The notes: generated by a model not told the origin, from the letters alone. DNA of 42,123 nucleotides from an uncultured Propionibacteriaceae bacterium (GCA_936924635.1 CAKZHP010000128.1:1-42123); one strand, 5' to 3'; numbered from the stretch's first letter, positions 1 through 8,036 are shown. A program made the numbers and translations.

Positions 1-38
1 AGGGGGGACCCTGTGGGAGAGTAGGTCGTCGCCGGACA
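1..38 (+). rRNA. rrf: 5S ribosomal RNA, 3' end only
   Basis: The first 38 bases match the conserved 3' end of actinobacterial 5S rRNA: a GTGGGAGAGTAGG segment followed by CGCCGGACA. The rest of the gene, and presumably the 23S and 16S genes, lie before the window. An intrinsic terminator follows directly, as expected at the end of an rRNA operon. The exact 3' end is uncertain by a base or two. Confidence 0.9.
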
Positions 39-41
39 TTC

Positions 42-88
42 AACACCCCCCGGGTTGTGCAGCAATGCACAACGCGGGGGGTGTTTCA
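42..88 (+). terminator. Intrinsic terminator of the rRNA operon
   Basis: A near-perfect hairpin pairs 42-60 with 67-85 around a six-base loop (61-66). The outer stem AACACCCCCC pairs with GGGGGGTGTT and the inner stem GTTGTGC pairs with GCACAAC. A short T run follows. It lies four bases after the 5S end, so it terminates the rRNA transcript. Confidence 0.9.
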
Positions 89-471
89 TGTTCCCAAGAA
101 CCGTTTGCTCGCTGCGTCGCCAGGTAGCTCCGTGCGTAGCGCTGGGGCACCCGGGTGAGCCGGCGATCCTGCGGGCCAGTCAACGTCAAGGCGGCAGCTT
201 CGTTCTGATGTCGGAGCACAACTGCCGCGCTGTGCAGGCTGCTCCCGGGGCCGGCCGTCGGACCACAAACGCCGGCTCGGGCGGCCGATTCAGTTGGCGA
301 GCCGCTCGGTGCGTGATGCGTCCTCTGAGAGGGCACACGGATCCCTTGGGCGCCGACGCCGGTTCGATGGCGGCCCTGGGGACGAGCTGGTTGAGATGGG
401 GCTGGCGAGCGAGCATCCTGCGGCGGCCGGTGCTCCATGGTGAAGGGCTGCACCTCACCCCAGCAAGGCGC
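89..471. other. Intergenic stretch with no recognised gene
   Basis: About 380 bases lie between the rRNA terminator and the 3' end of the DinB-like gene. Short open frames exist on both strands, but none has a recognisable protein, a Shine-Dalgarno sequence or a leaderless-type promoter. I see no tRNA and no clear hairpin besides the terminator. Confidence 0.5.
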
Positions 472-975
472 TCAGTCGAAGCCGACGGTCTGGTCGATCT
501 GCTCGCGGAGGATGTCGATGTGACCGGCGTGACGGGCCAGCTCCTCGATCATGTGGGCGTAGATCCAGCGCAGCGACACCGTCCCCAGCCGCGGGTGAGC
601 GCCCGTGTCGTCGAGGGCGTGGCGGGCCGCGACCTCGCGGGAGCGCTCGCAGGCCGCCAGGTAGTCGGCCAGCAGCTGGTCGATCGGCTCGTCACCGGGC
701 TCGAACTGTTGTTCTGGTGCCTCGTCGCGCCAGGCGGGCCGTGGCCCTCCGTCGAGGGTCTCTGCGAACCAGGCCTCCTCGACCCAACCCAGGTGGCGCA
801 CCAGGCCCGCGACGGTCGTGCCGGAGGCCACCAGCCGCTTGCGTGCCTGGTCGTCGGTCAGCCCGGAGGTCTTGCGCATCAGGATGGCGCGGTACTGCTC
901 CAGGAACCCCTCAAGGATCGTCCGTTCGTCGGCGGTTCCGGCTGGGGCGGGCAGGGGGTCGGGGGTCTGGCTCAT
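472..975 (-). CDS. DinB-like / DUF664 family protein
   Basis: The 167-residue product fits the DUF664 branch of the DinB/YfiT four-helix-bundle superfamily, whose members bind a metal through three histidines and often act as thiol-dependent transferases or hydrolases. Candidate ligands are His61, in a RHLGWVEEAWF segment typical of the family, and histidines in the C-terminal helix (141-152, AHMIEELARHAGHID). The substrate cannot be told from sequence. The ATG at 975 is chosen because a TACTGT element (982-987) lies exactly six bases upstream and there is no Shine-Dalgarno sequence, which suggests a leaderless mRNA. The gene stands alone, convergent with the rRNA operon and separate from the downstream-strand symporter. 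Confidence 0.85.
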   Translation of the reverse strand: MSQTPDPLPAPAGTADERTILEGFLEQYRAILMRKTSGLTDDQARKRLVASGTTVAGLVRHLGWVEEAWFAETLDGGPRPAWRDEAPEQQFEPGDEPIDQLLADYLAACERSREVAARHALDDTGAHPRLGTVSLRWIYAHMIEELARHAGHIDILREQIDQTVGFD

Positions 976-981
976 GGGGCG

Positions 982-987
982 ACAGTA
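982..987 (-). promoter_or_regulatory. -10 element of a probable leaderless promoter (DinB-like gene)
   Basis: TACTGT on the minus strand lies six bases before the ATG at 975. Transcription would start at or next to the A of the start codon. No strong -35 is visible. Confidence 0.5.
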
Positions 988-1031
988 CGGGGGCGTAGCG
1001 CGGCGTCAGAGCCGATCCCACGCGATCGCAC

Positions 1032-2402
1032 TCACAACGTTCGCCGACGCTCCAGCTCATCCTGCTGGTGGCGGCACGCGGCCTGGGTGAGCGGGTAGCG
1101 CCGGGAGATCAGCCAGCCGGTGGTCAGCAGCAGAGCCGGTCCCACCAGCAGCACCATCCTGATTCCCCACACCGTGGCCGCCGGCTGTTGCGCGACCACA
1201 GCACCGGCCGGGGCGACGTACCCGGTCAGGTGCAGCACCAGCCCGATGCCCTGGATGGTGAGGGCCGTGGCCACGCCGCGTGTGAACGTCATCAGGCCGC
1301 CGAAGGACCCGGCGTCGCGACGACCCGTACGCAGCTCGGCGGCATCGAGCACGTCGGGGAACATCACCCACGGCGTCAGCTGCGCACCCACCAGGCCGAA
1401 GGCGAGCAGCAGCGCGGTCGCGTACACGGCGACGGGGGGGCCGGACGCGGGGTAGAGCGCGACAGCGACCAGGCCGAGCAGGCCGAGGGGGAGCAGGGTG
1501 CGGTAGATCCGGTGCTTGTCGACCCGCTGCACGAGCCGCCCGATCACCGGGAACGCCGCCAGCTGCACCACGATGAACATCGCCAGGAAGACGGTGGAGG
1601 AGATCCCGCCAACGACGTACGCGCCGTAGTAGAGCACCGTCGCCGAGATGATGTCGAAGGTGATGGCCTGGCACAGGTACATCCCCAGCAGCACCCGGAA
1701 CGACGGCTCCCGCAGTGGCGTCAGGAACCCGCGCAGCACCGGCGGCGCCGGGGTGGTCGGCAGGGGCACGCGCTCCCGCGCAACCAGCGCCACCCCCAGC
1801 ATCAGCAGGGCCCAGACGCCACCGAAGCCGAGCACGATCACCCCGTACACGGTCTCCACCCCGACCTCGCCGCGGCGATAGCGGCTCATCAGCTCGCTGG
1901 CCAGCAGGGACACCGCTGCCGAAGAGACGGTGGAGAACGCCAGCCGTAGCACGTTCACCTGGTTGCGCAGCCGCGGGTCAGTGGTGATCTCGGTCGACAA
2001 CGACGCGTACGGCACCGCGATGGAGGTCTGGATCGTGCTGTAGACGATGTACGTGCCCATCGCCCACGCCATCTTCTGCACCTGGGTGACGGCGGGTCCG
2101 TCGGGCAGCCAGAGCAGGGCCATGCCGAAGACCAGCAGCAGGGAGCCCACCAGGATGTACGGGCGGCGGCGGCCCATCCGCGTCCGGGTGCGGTCACTGA
2201 GCGCTCCGGTGAGCGGGTCGTTGACCGCGTCCCAGAGCTTGGCGACGAGCACGGCGGTGCCGGCCAGTGCTGGGTTGAGACCAACCACGTCGGTGAGGAA
2301 CACGAGGTAGACCACCGAGATCAGCGAGGCGCCACCTCCGGCGAAGGAGTCACCAGCGGCGAACAGCACCCGCTCGCCTCGCCCGAGCTCGCCCCGACCC
2401 AT
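1032..2402 (-). CDS. GPH-family (MelB-like) sugar:cation symporter
   Basis: The 456-residue product is a polytopic membrane protein of the glycoside-pentoside-hexuronide:cation symporter family within the MFS fold. The diagnostic region is in the first third, where an aspartate-rich TM2 segment (WDAVNDPLTGALSDRT) is followed by a basic loop (RMGRRRPY); in MelB-like proteins these residues serve cation binding and gating. Around twelve hydrophobic segments follow. The substrate is probably a sugar or glycoside but cannot be assigned. The start is supported by TACGGT (2409-2414) six bases upstream of the ATG with no Shine-Dalgarno sequence. It is divergent from the winged-helix regulator at 2563, but nothing shows that this regulator controls it. 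Confidence 0.85.
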   Translation of the reverse strand: MGRGELGRGERVLFAAGDSFAGGGASLISVVYLVFLTDVVGLNPALAGTAVLVAKLWDAVNDPLTGALSDRTRTRMGRRRPYILVGSLLLVFGMALLWLPDGPAVTQVQKMAWAMGTYIVYSTIQTSIAVPYASLSTEITTDPRLRNQVNVLRLAFSTVSSAAVSLLASELMSRYRRGEVGVETVYGVIVLGFGGVWALLMLGVALVARERVPLPTTPAPPVLRGFLTPLREPSFRVLLGMYLCQAITFDIISATVLYYGAYVVGGISSTVFLAMFIVVQLAAFPVIGRLVQRVDKHRIYRTLLPLGLLGLVAVALYPASGPPVAVYATALLLAFGLVGAQLTPWVMFPDVLDAAELRTGRRDAGSFGGLMTFTRGVATALTIQGIGLVLHLTGYVAPAGAVVAQQPAATVWGIRMVLLVGPALLLTTGWLISRRYPLTQAACRHQQDELERRRTL

Positions 2403-2408
2403 GGGATG

Positions 2409-2414
2409 ACCGTA
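2409..2414 (-). promoter_or_regulatory. -10 element of a probable leaderless promoter (symporter gene)
   Basis: TACGGT on the minus strand lies six bases before the symporter ATG at 2402. The 160-base divergent intergenic region carries this promoter and that of the regulator at 2563. Confidence 0.5.
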
Positions 2415-2525
2415 GCGGGACTGCCTACGGGCACCGGACGCTCGCTGCGTTCACCACCTCTGGGGAAGGCGTGCGCGAGTCGACCGAGAGCCTATGACGC
2501 CGAGAGTGTCTGTTCGCCGATCCTC

Positions 2526-2555
2526 TTGGCAAAGAAGTACGTAACTACGTAAAAT
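2526..2555 (+). promoter_or_regulatory. Promoter with embedded palindromic operator, regulator gene
   Basis: TTGGCA (2526-2531) and TAAAAT (2550-2555) form a good -35/-10 pair with an 18-base spacer. Between and overlapping them lie two TACGTA hexamers (2538-2543 and 2546-2551), themselves palindromic and separated by two bases, forming a near-perfect larger palindrome. Its place over the -10 suggests repression, most simply autorepression by the adjacent regulator. Transcription would start at about 2562-2563, on the second in-frame ATG. Confidence 0.6.
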
Positions 2556-2562
2556 GGCTCCC

Positions 2563-3054
2563 ATGGACAGGTTCGCGGAGATCGAGCGCCGCCTTGCGGC
2601 GTTGGAGGAGCGGGCTTCGGTCGCGCCGCCGGCCGACGACCCGGGGGACCAGTTCTGGGCCCTCCACGGCCTGGAGGAGCGGACCCCTGGTGCCGAGGGT
2701 GCTGTCGTCTTCAGCGGCTATGTCGGGGCCGACCCCGCCGAGCGCCTGCGGTGGCAGTACGGCCGCGCGCTGCCCGATGTCACCGAGGTCAGCTGGGCCG
2801 ACCTGGCGCCGGCGTTCGCCGCTCTCGGCAACCCGGTGCGCCTCACGCTGCTGCAGCGCATCTTCGCCGGCACCCACGACGTGGGCGAGCTCGCCGAGAT
2901 CGAGGGCATCGGCACCACCGGCCAGCTGTACCACCACCTCCGCGCCCTCACTGCAGCCGGCTGGCTGCGGTCGGCCCGGCGCGGCACGTACGAGATCGTC
3001 CCTCAGCGCGTCGTCCCCCTCCTCGTCTGCCTCGTGGCAGGCGGGGACCTCTGA
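2563..3054 (+). CDS. ArsR-like winged-helix transcriptional regulator
   Basis: The product is 163 residues from ATG 2563; an ATG at 2554 is also in frame. I prefer 2563 because the -10 TAAAAT ends at 2555, which puts the transcript start on this codon, and 2554 lies inside the promoter. A short N-terminal helix (EIERRLAALEERA) may dimerise. The C-terminal half is a winged-helix DNA-binding domain, with the ArsR-type opening FAALGNPVRLTLLQRI, a recognition region near TTGQLYHHLRAL and a basic wing. The cysteines typical of metal-sensing ArsR proteins are absent, so the ligand is unknown. The serine hydrolase gene follows by 13 bases, so the two are probably one operon, with the regulator controlling the hydrolase. 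Confidence 0.8.
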   Translation: MDRFAEIERRLAALEERASVAPPADDPGDQFWALHGLEERTPGAEGAVVFSGYVGADPAERLRWQYGRALPDVTEVSWADLAPAFAALGNPVRLTLLQRIFAGTHDVGELAEIEGIGTTGQLYHHLRALTAAGWLRSARRGTYEIVPQRVVPLLVCLVAGGDL

Positions 3055-3067
3055 GAACGGAGTCGTG

Positions 3068-4522
3068 ATGAAGAAGCTCGCCCCCCAGCTCGTCGCCGTC
3101 CTGGCCGCCCTCGCCGTCGCGGTGGTGGCCCTCCTTGCCGGGCCGCGCACCCCCCATGTCAGCGAAGCCACCACCGGTGATGCCGAGCTGGCCCAGCAGG
3201 TGCGCACACTGCTCGCGGACGACAACGGGTACCAGACCCTGCACGTCACCGTGGTCACCCGCGACTCCGTGCGTCACGCCGGGCTTGGCACGGCCTCCGA
3301 CGGGCGTACGCCTGACGCGACCATGCCGCTGGAGCTGGGCTCGATCACCAAGACCTTCAACGGGCAGCTGCTCGCCGACGCCGTCACCCGTGGCGAGGTC
3401 CGCGCCACCGACAAGGTGTCGCAGCACATCCCCGACCTGGCGGGCTCCCCGATCGGTGAGGCCACCTTGGAGGCTCTCGCCTCCCACCGAGCCGGCATCC
3501 CGTCGTTGCCGGCCCAGATGACCTCGCCCGTGATTGTCGGCGACCTCACCGGCGGCAACCCGTACACGGCGAGCCGCGACCAGGTGATCGCCTGGGCCAA
3601 GACCACGCCCATCTCCGGTGCGGGCACAGTGCAGTACAGCAACCTCGGCGCCGCGCTGCTCGGCCAGGCGCTCGCCGCCGCGGCGAAGGCGCAGAGCTGG
3701 CAGTCGTACGTCTCGCAGCGCCTGCTCACCCCGCTGGGCATGACCCACACCGCGTTCGCGGCGCAGCGCTCCGAGATCCCCGCCGGCGCACTGCCCGGGG
3801 TCCTGGAGAGCGGCCGGTCCGTGGGCCCCTGGCTGGCCGACGGGTTCGCCCCTGCAGGCCCGGCCACCTGGACCACGGCCGACGACATGGCCCGCTACGC
3901 CCAGGCGCTCCTCAAGGGAACGGCTCCTGGCATGGATGCCCTGACGCCGCGCTGGGAGGCCGGCCCCCGGGCGACGATCGGCTACCACTGGTTCACGAAC
4001 CAGCGTGACGGCCGCACCGTCACCTGGCACAACGGCGCCACCGCCAGGTTCAGCACCCTGCTGGTGCTCGACCGCGAGGCGGGCAAGGCCGTGCTCGTCT
4101 TCGGGTCGACGACGCGTGCCGTCGACGGGCTCGGCAACCGTCTTGTGACCGGATCGACGACACCGGTGGCCGGGCTGAAGACCACCGAGGACTGGATCAC
4201 ACCTGGCGTGATGCTGCTTGTCGTGCTGGGGTCGCTGGTCGGCCTCTGGCGCACCCACTCGCGACTCGGCGCCGCCGGCCACGCGCTCACGGCCTTGTCA
4301 GGGCTGGTTCTGCTGGCGGCGTTCGGGCCCTGGGCCGTGGTGCCGGGCTGGGTCTTCGCGCTGGTCGCCGGCGCGACCGCGTACGGGGTCGTGGCCGTTC
4401 TCCCCAGGCTGCGGACCCTGCCGACCGTGCCCACGCGCCAGGCTTGGCTGACCTGGCTGTCGCTGGTGCTCAGCGGCGCGTTGCTCGTGGCCGCGTGCGT
4501 CTGCGTCTGGCCCCGGTCGTAG
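3068..4522 (+). CDS. Membrane-anchored beta-lactamase-fold serine hydrolase (CubicO/AmpC-like)
   Basis: The 484-residue protein has an N-terminal signal anchor (about 6-26), an extracytoplasmic serine beta-lactamase-like domain (about 45-350) and three or four C-terminal membrane segments (about 378-484). All three catalytic motifs are visible: SxxK as Ser92-Ile-Thr-Lys95, YxN as Tyr190-Ser-Asn192, and HxG as His321-Asn-Gly323 in place of KTG. Such proteins act as esterases, peptidases or D-aminopeptidase-like enzymes more often than as true beta-lactamases; the substrate is unknown. The ATG is preceded by GGAG. It probably shares an operon with the winged-helix regulator upstream, so its expression is likely induced by an unknown signal. 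Confidence 0.85.
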   Translation: MKKLAPQLVAVLAALAVAVVALLAGPRTPHVSEATTGDAELAQQVRTLLADDNGYQTLHVTVVTRDSVRHAGLGTASDGRTPDATMPLELGSITKTFNGQLLADAVTRGEVRATDKVSQHIPDLAGSPIGEATLEALASHRAGIPSLPAQMTSPVIVGDLTGGNPYTASRDQVIAWAKTTPISGAGTVQYSNLGAALLGQALAAAAKAQSWQSYVSQRLLTPLGMTHTAFAAQRSEIPAGALPGVLESGRSVGPWLADGFAPAGPATWTTADDMARYAQALLKGTAPGMDALTPRWEAGPRATIGYHWFTNQRDGRTVTWHNGATARFSTLLVLDREAGKAVLVFGSTTRAVDGLGNRLVTGSTTPVAGLKTTEDWITPGVMLLVVLGSLVGLWRTHSRLGAAGHALTALSGLVLLAAFGPWAVVPGWVFALVAGATAYGVVAVLPRLRTLPTVPTRQAWLTWLSLVLSGALLVAACVCVWPRS

Positions 4523-4532
4523 ACTCCTGCAG

Positions 4533-4643
4533 GTGTCGACAGCCAGCGCGTGGGTCCTGATCGTGGCGTCCGCCCTCATGGGTATCGCCGCGCTCGTGGC
4601 CCTGGTGCGCCTGGTGCTCGGCACCCGCGACGACAAGGAGTGA
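4533..4643 (+). CDS. Small single-helix membrane protein, 36 residues
   Basis: A GTG-initiated frame encodes 36 residues: a short polar N-terminus, one hydrophobic helix (about residues 6-29) and a charged tail ending in RDDKE. It sits in the short gap between the serine hydrolase stop and the nitrobindin-like gene, and its last codons form the AAGGAG Shine-Dalgarno sequence of that gene. The tight packing and the membrane-like composition favour a real gene. There is no clear Shine-Dalgarno sequence for its own start, so it may be translationally coupled to the hydrolase. Function unknown. Confidence 0.45.
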   Translation: MSTASAWVLIVASALMGIAALVALVRLVLGTRDDKE

Positions 4644-4644
4644 C

Positions 4645-5145
4645 ATGCCCTTCGAGATCCCGAGCGACCTCAACCCGAAGCTGATCGCGCTGGCCTGGAT
4701 GGTCGGGCGCTGGGAGGGCACGGGCAACGGCACCTGGCCCGGCCGGGGCGAGTTCTCGTACGGCATCCAGGTCGACTTCGCCGAGAACGGTGGCGACTTC
4801 CTGCACTACCTGTGCCAGGCGTACGAGCTGGACGAGAACGGCACCCCCGTGAAGCCGATGTTCATGGAGACCGGGTTCTGGCGGCCGCAGCCCGACGCGT
4901 CGCTGGAGGTCGTGATGGCGCACCCCGACGGGTACGCGGAGGTGTGGTTCGGCAAGATCGAGGGCGCGAAGATCCAGCTCACGACCGATGCGGTGGCCCG
5001 CACCGTCAACGCGACCGAGTCCTACACGGGCGGCCACCGGCTCTACGGCAACGTCGAGGGTGACCTGATGTTCACCTTCGACCGAGCGACCGAGGACCAG
5101 GAGCTGCAGAACTACCTCTGGGCCCGGCTGAGCAGGGTCGCGTGA
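4645..5145 (+). CDS. Nitrobindin-like heme-binding beta-barrel protein (FABP/DUF1794 family)
   Basis: The 166-residue product matches the nitrobindin / THAP4-like ten-strand beta-barrel family, with the hallmark GRWEGTG at residues 21-27, ETGFWRPQP in the middle and a TGGHRLYG turn near the C-terminal third. Family members bind ferric heme in the barrel and isomerise peroxynitrite. The proximal heme ligand is normally a histidine about ten residues from the C-terminus. Here that position appears to be Tyr157 in LQNYLWARL, so heme binding by the usual ligand is doubtful. AAGGAG lies just upstream of the ATG. The stop overlaps the start of the YgfZ-like gene by four bases, so the two are coupled. 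Confidence 0.85.
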   Translation: MPFEIPSDLNPKLIALAWMVGRWEGTGNGTWPGRGEFSYGIQVDFAENGGDFLHYLCQAYELDENGTPVKPMFMETGFWRPQPDASLEVVMAHPDGYAEVWFGKIEGAKIQLTTDAVARTVNATESYTGGHRLYGNVEGDLMFTFDRATEDQELQNYLWARLSRVA

Positions 5146-6098
5146 GCCGCGTCGACGTCCCCGACGGCCCCGACGCCGGGCTGCCCTGGCACTACGGCGA
5201 CCCGGTGCGCGAGCAGCGGCGCCTGGAGGCCGGCGAGGGGGTGGTCGACCTCTCCAACCGAGACGTGATCTCGGTGTCCGGGCCGCAGCGGCTCGGCTGG
5301 CTGCACTCCCTCACGTCGCAGGTGCTCGACACCCTCGAGCAGGGGGCCGGCACGACCGCGTACGTGCTCTCGCCGCAGGGTCATGTCGAGCACGCCCTGC
5401 ACGGGGTCGATGACGGCGAGACCTTCTGGGCGTGGACCGAGCCCGGCCAGGGAGAGGCCCTGGTGGCGTGGCTCGACTCGATGCGGTTCATGATGCGCGT
5501 CGAGGTGGCGCTGCGGCCGGAGCTCGCGATCGTGTGGCGGCGTGGCGAACCGCAGGGCCAGGGGCGTCATCGGCTGGGCGCCGACTCGCTCGGCGGGTAC
5601 GAGACGTTCGTGCCGCGGGGCGACGTCGACGGCCTGGTGGCGGAGGCGCCAGTGGGGGTCTGGGCCTACGAGGCCCGCCGCATCGAGCACGCGGTGCCCC
5701 GGATCGGACACGACACCGACGCCCGCACCATCCCCAACGAGCTCGGCGTGCCCTCGGCCGCGGTGGCCCTGGACAAGGGGTGCTACAGGGGCCAGGAGAC
5801 CGTCGCCCGGGTGCACAACCTCGGCCGGCCGCCTCGGCGGCTGGTCGGCCTCCACCTCGACGGCTCGCTCTCGATGCTGCCGACCCCGGGTGCGCCGCTG
5901 CACCTGGCGACGGAGCCGGACGGCAAGCCCGTCGGGTTCGTCGGCCTGTCGGCCCGTCATCACGAGCTCGGCCCGATCGCGCTCGGCCTGGTGAAGCGGA
6001 CCACCGACACGGCCGCCGACCTCGTCGTCGACGGGATCGCCGCCGGCCAGGAGGTGCTGGTCGATCCCGAGGTCGGGGTGCACTTCCGCGCTCGCTGA
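5142..6098 (+). CDS. ygfZ: YgfZ/GcvT-like folate-binding protein
   Basis: The 318-residue product belongs to the YgfZ family, GcvT-related tetrahydrofolate-binding proteins that support assembly or repair of iron-sulfur clusters. The signature KGCYRGQE is at residues 212-219, with the conserved Cys214. The N-terminal half has the GcvT-like fold (DLSNRDVISVSGPQR and the following SLTSQ region). Start is GTG in a GTGA overlap with the preceding nitrobindin-like gene; this pairing of a nitrobindin-like and a YgfZ-like gene also suggests a joint role in heme or Fe-S protection, which is inference. Confidence 0.88.
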   Translation: MSRVDVPDGPDAGLPWHYGDPVREQRRLEAGEGVVDLSNRDVISVSGPQRLGWLHSLTSQVLDTLEQGAGTTAYVLSPQGHVEHALHGVDDGETFWAWTEPGQGEALVAWLDSMRFMMRVEVALRPELAIVWRRGEPQGQGRHRLGADSLGGYETFVPRGDVDGLVAEAPVGVWAYEARRIEHAVPRIGHDTDARTIPNELGVPSAAVALDKGCYRGQETVARVHNLGRPPRRLVGLHLDGSLSMLPTPGAPLHLATEPDGKPVGFVGLSARHHELGPIALGLVKRTTDTAADLVVDGIAAGQEVLVDPEVGVHFRAR

Positions 6099-6139
6099 CC
6101 GTTCGGGCGTGACTACGAGCGTCGAGACGACGGGGCCGG

Positions 6140-6161
6140 CCTCAGCTCCCGGAGCCTGAGG
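6140..6161. terminator. Hairpin between convergent genes
   Basis: CCTCAG (6140-6145) pairs with CTGAGG (6156-6161), with a CTC/GAG inner stem and one bulge. It sits between the convergent ygfZ-like and deacetylase genes, so it could end transcripts from either side. There is no T run. Confidence 0.35.
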
Positions 6162-6197
6162 TGCCGACCGGAGGACCGTCGGGTCGAGCTCCGGCCG

Positions 6198-7157
6198 TCA
6201 GCTGATGACGCCGAAGCCGTAGCCGTGGTCGCGCAGCCAGCCCACCATGCCGGGCAGCGCCTCGCGCGTGAGCCGGCCCGTCGGGTCCGCGTCATGGTTG
6301 AGGACCACCGCGACCTGCGGGCCGCTCGCCAGCTCTGACGCCATCAGGTTGACCATCCCCTGCGCGGTCGACGGCCGGGCGGCGTCCGCGTCGCCGCTCA
6401 TGCAGTTCCAGTCGATCCAGGAGACACCGCGCGCCGCAAGGGCGGCGTCGCCCTCGGCCAGGCCCTTCCAGGACTGGTGGCCGCCGGGGTAGCGGTAGCC
6501 CTTCGTCGCGTACCCCGCGCCCAGCGCCGCGCGTGCGGCTGCCAGAGCCTTGTCGAAGTCGCTCGCGATCGCCTTGCCGCTGCCGACCCGGCCTGGGTAG
6601 AGCGTCTTGTAGTCGTGCGAGTAGCTGTGGAGGCAGACGGAGTGGCCATCGGCGATCGCCCGGACCGGGAGGCTGGCGGCACCCGCGATCAGCTTGCCGA
6701 TCACGAAGAAGGTGGCCGGCACACCCAGCTGACGCAGCGTGTCCATCATCAGTGGCGTGAGGGTGTTGTTCGGCCCGTCGTCGAAGGTCAGGAACGCGAC
6801 CTTGCGCCCGGGGCCACCTCCCTGCTGCAGCCAGGTGTGCACGCTGCCGGCGTCGTAGACGTACGGCGCCGCCGCCACGCTGTGGTTGGCGCCGGCCTTG
6901 AGTGTCCCGCCCGTCGGGAGCGTGGTCGCCGGGCTGGACGCGGTCGGCGTGGCCGACGTGGCTGAAGGGGTGGCCGAGGTGGGTGTTGGCGTGGTCACGC
7001 TGGACGGGGCCGCGCTGGGCGGGGTGGTGCCTACCGAGACCGTCGGCGCGACGGGGGCGGTGGGGCCGGGGGACTGAGACGGGACCGCCTGCTCGGCGCA
7101 GGCGCCGAGCAGGGCGACAGAGCCGAGCGAGATGAGCTGCCGACGGGTGCTGACCAC
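6198..7157 (-). CDS. Lipoprotein polysaccharide deacetylase (NodB domain)
   Basis: The 319-residue precursor starts with a twin-arginine-containing signal and a lipobox LLGAC, placing the lipidated cysteine at residue 20. A Ser/Thr/Pro/Ala-rich linker (about 24-85) would span the cell wall. The NodB homology domain follows: TFDDGP (124-129, catalytic Asp126 and metal-binding Asp127), the zinc ligands His177 and His181 in HSYSH, then YRYPGG, IDWN and VVLNHD. Family enzymes remove acetyl groups from peptidoglycan, chitin-like or other polysaccharides; this one acts outside the membrane. The start is GTG at 7157. No neighbour suggests a substrate. Confidence 0.88.
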   Translation of the reverse strand: MVSTRRQLISLGSVALLGACAEQAVPSQSPGPTAPVAPTVSVGTTPPSAAPSSVTTPTPTSATPSATSATPTASSPATTLPTGGTLKAGANHSVAAAPYVYDAGSVHTWLQQGGGPGRKVAFLTFDDGPNNTLTPLMMDTLRQLGVPATFFVIGKLIAGAASLPVRAIADGHSVCLHSYSHDYKTLYPGRVGSGKAIASDFDKALAAARAALGAGYATKGYRYPGGHQSWKGLAEGDAALAARGVSWIDWNCMSGDADAARPSTAQGMVNLMASELASGPQVAVVLNHDADPTGRLTREALPGMVGWLRDHGYGFGVIS

Positions 7158-7235
7158 GACGGGTATGGTTCCACGCGCCGGTGTGAGAGCACCAAGCTCA
7201 TGAGACGTACGCGTCGGCGCGCGACCCCGAGGGGC

Positions 7236-8030
7236 TCAGGGCTGGAGCTCGTGCGGCGGGAGACGGGAGCCCGACCTCGAGGGCCGCACGATCTCCACGT
7301 GGTCGTCCCGCGGCGCGGACGGCAGCAGGGCGATCTTCTGCCAGATCTTGCGCGACATGCCCGTGGTCAGCGCCTCGACGCCCTCGACAGCACTGACGAC
7401 AGCGGGGTCGTCGCTGTCCTGAGCGAACAGAGCCGCGGTCTTGCTCAGCAGCGACAGCATCTCCGAGCAGTAGTCGAGGTAGATGCCGAGGTCGCTGGCC
7501 GACATGCCGAGCTCCAGGGTGCGACTGGTGCGGCGGAAGTCCGTGCGGAGCCGTTCTGGGTCCTTCGTGAGCTGGTGCATGTCGATCACGTGCGCCAGCG
7601 AGCGCAGCCGGTGGAGCGAGGCCAGGTCGTGGCGCCGCTGCACCCGGCCGGGCAGCTCCCACAGGAACCAGATCGCGACCGCGACGAAGATGGTGTCGTT
7701 GACCGCGCTCTCGACGATCTGGACCCACTCCCAGATCGAGCTGGGCGTGTTCACCGCAGCCGTCTGCCTCACCACCACCACGACGCCGACGAGCACGGAC
7801 AGGGCCACGGCGATCATGGCGACCCGGCTCACGATGCGGAGCACCCCGTACCACGGCGACTCCGGACGGATCAGCAGATCGTCGATGACGTCGGAGATCT
7901 CCGAGCAGACGTTACGCAGGTTGCGGTTCGGGAAGCGTGCGGCGATGCGCTGCTGCAGCCGGTCGACGGTGTCGCGGACGGCCAGCGCATCGAGACTCGA
8001 GTACGAGCCGGGCCGGGCCTCCGTCGTCAT
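7236..8030 (-). CDS. Conserved membrane protein of unknown function
   Basis: The product has 264 residues: a soluble N-terminal part, two hydrophobic segments (about 67-88 and 110-128, separated by a short loop), and a long helical, charged C-terminal part with a YCSEMLSLLSK segment. I do not recognise a characterised family; it looks like actinobacterial hypothetical proteins with a paired transmembrane hairpin. The ATG at 8030 is supported by TAGGGT (8037-8042) exactly six bases upstream and by the lack of a Shine-Dalgarno sequence. It lies back to back with the asparaginase gene. Confidence 0.75.
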   Translation of the reverse strand: MTTEARPGSYSSLDALAVRDTVDRLQQRIAARFPNRNLRNVCSEISDVIDDLLIRPESPWYGVLRIVSRVAMIAVALSVLVGVVVVVRQTAAVNTPSSIWEWVQIVESAVNDTIFVAVAIWFLWELPGRVQRRHDLASLHRLRSLAHVIDMHQLTKDPERLRTDFRRTSRTLELGMSASDLGIYLDYCSEMLSLLSKTAALFAQDSDDPAVVSAVEGVEALTTGMSRKIWQKIALLPSAPRDDHVEIVRPSRSGSRLPPHELQP

Positions 8031-8036
8031 CCCCTC

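Noticed and set aside
89..471. Small open frames between the rRNA terminator and the DinB-like gene
   Set aside because: No start signals, no recognisable domain, and unbalanced Arg/Pro/Ala composition typical of spurious GC-rich frames.
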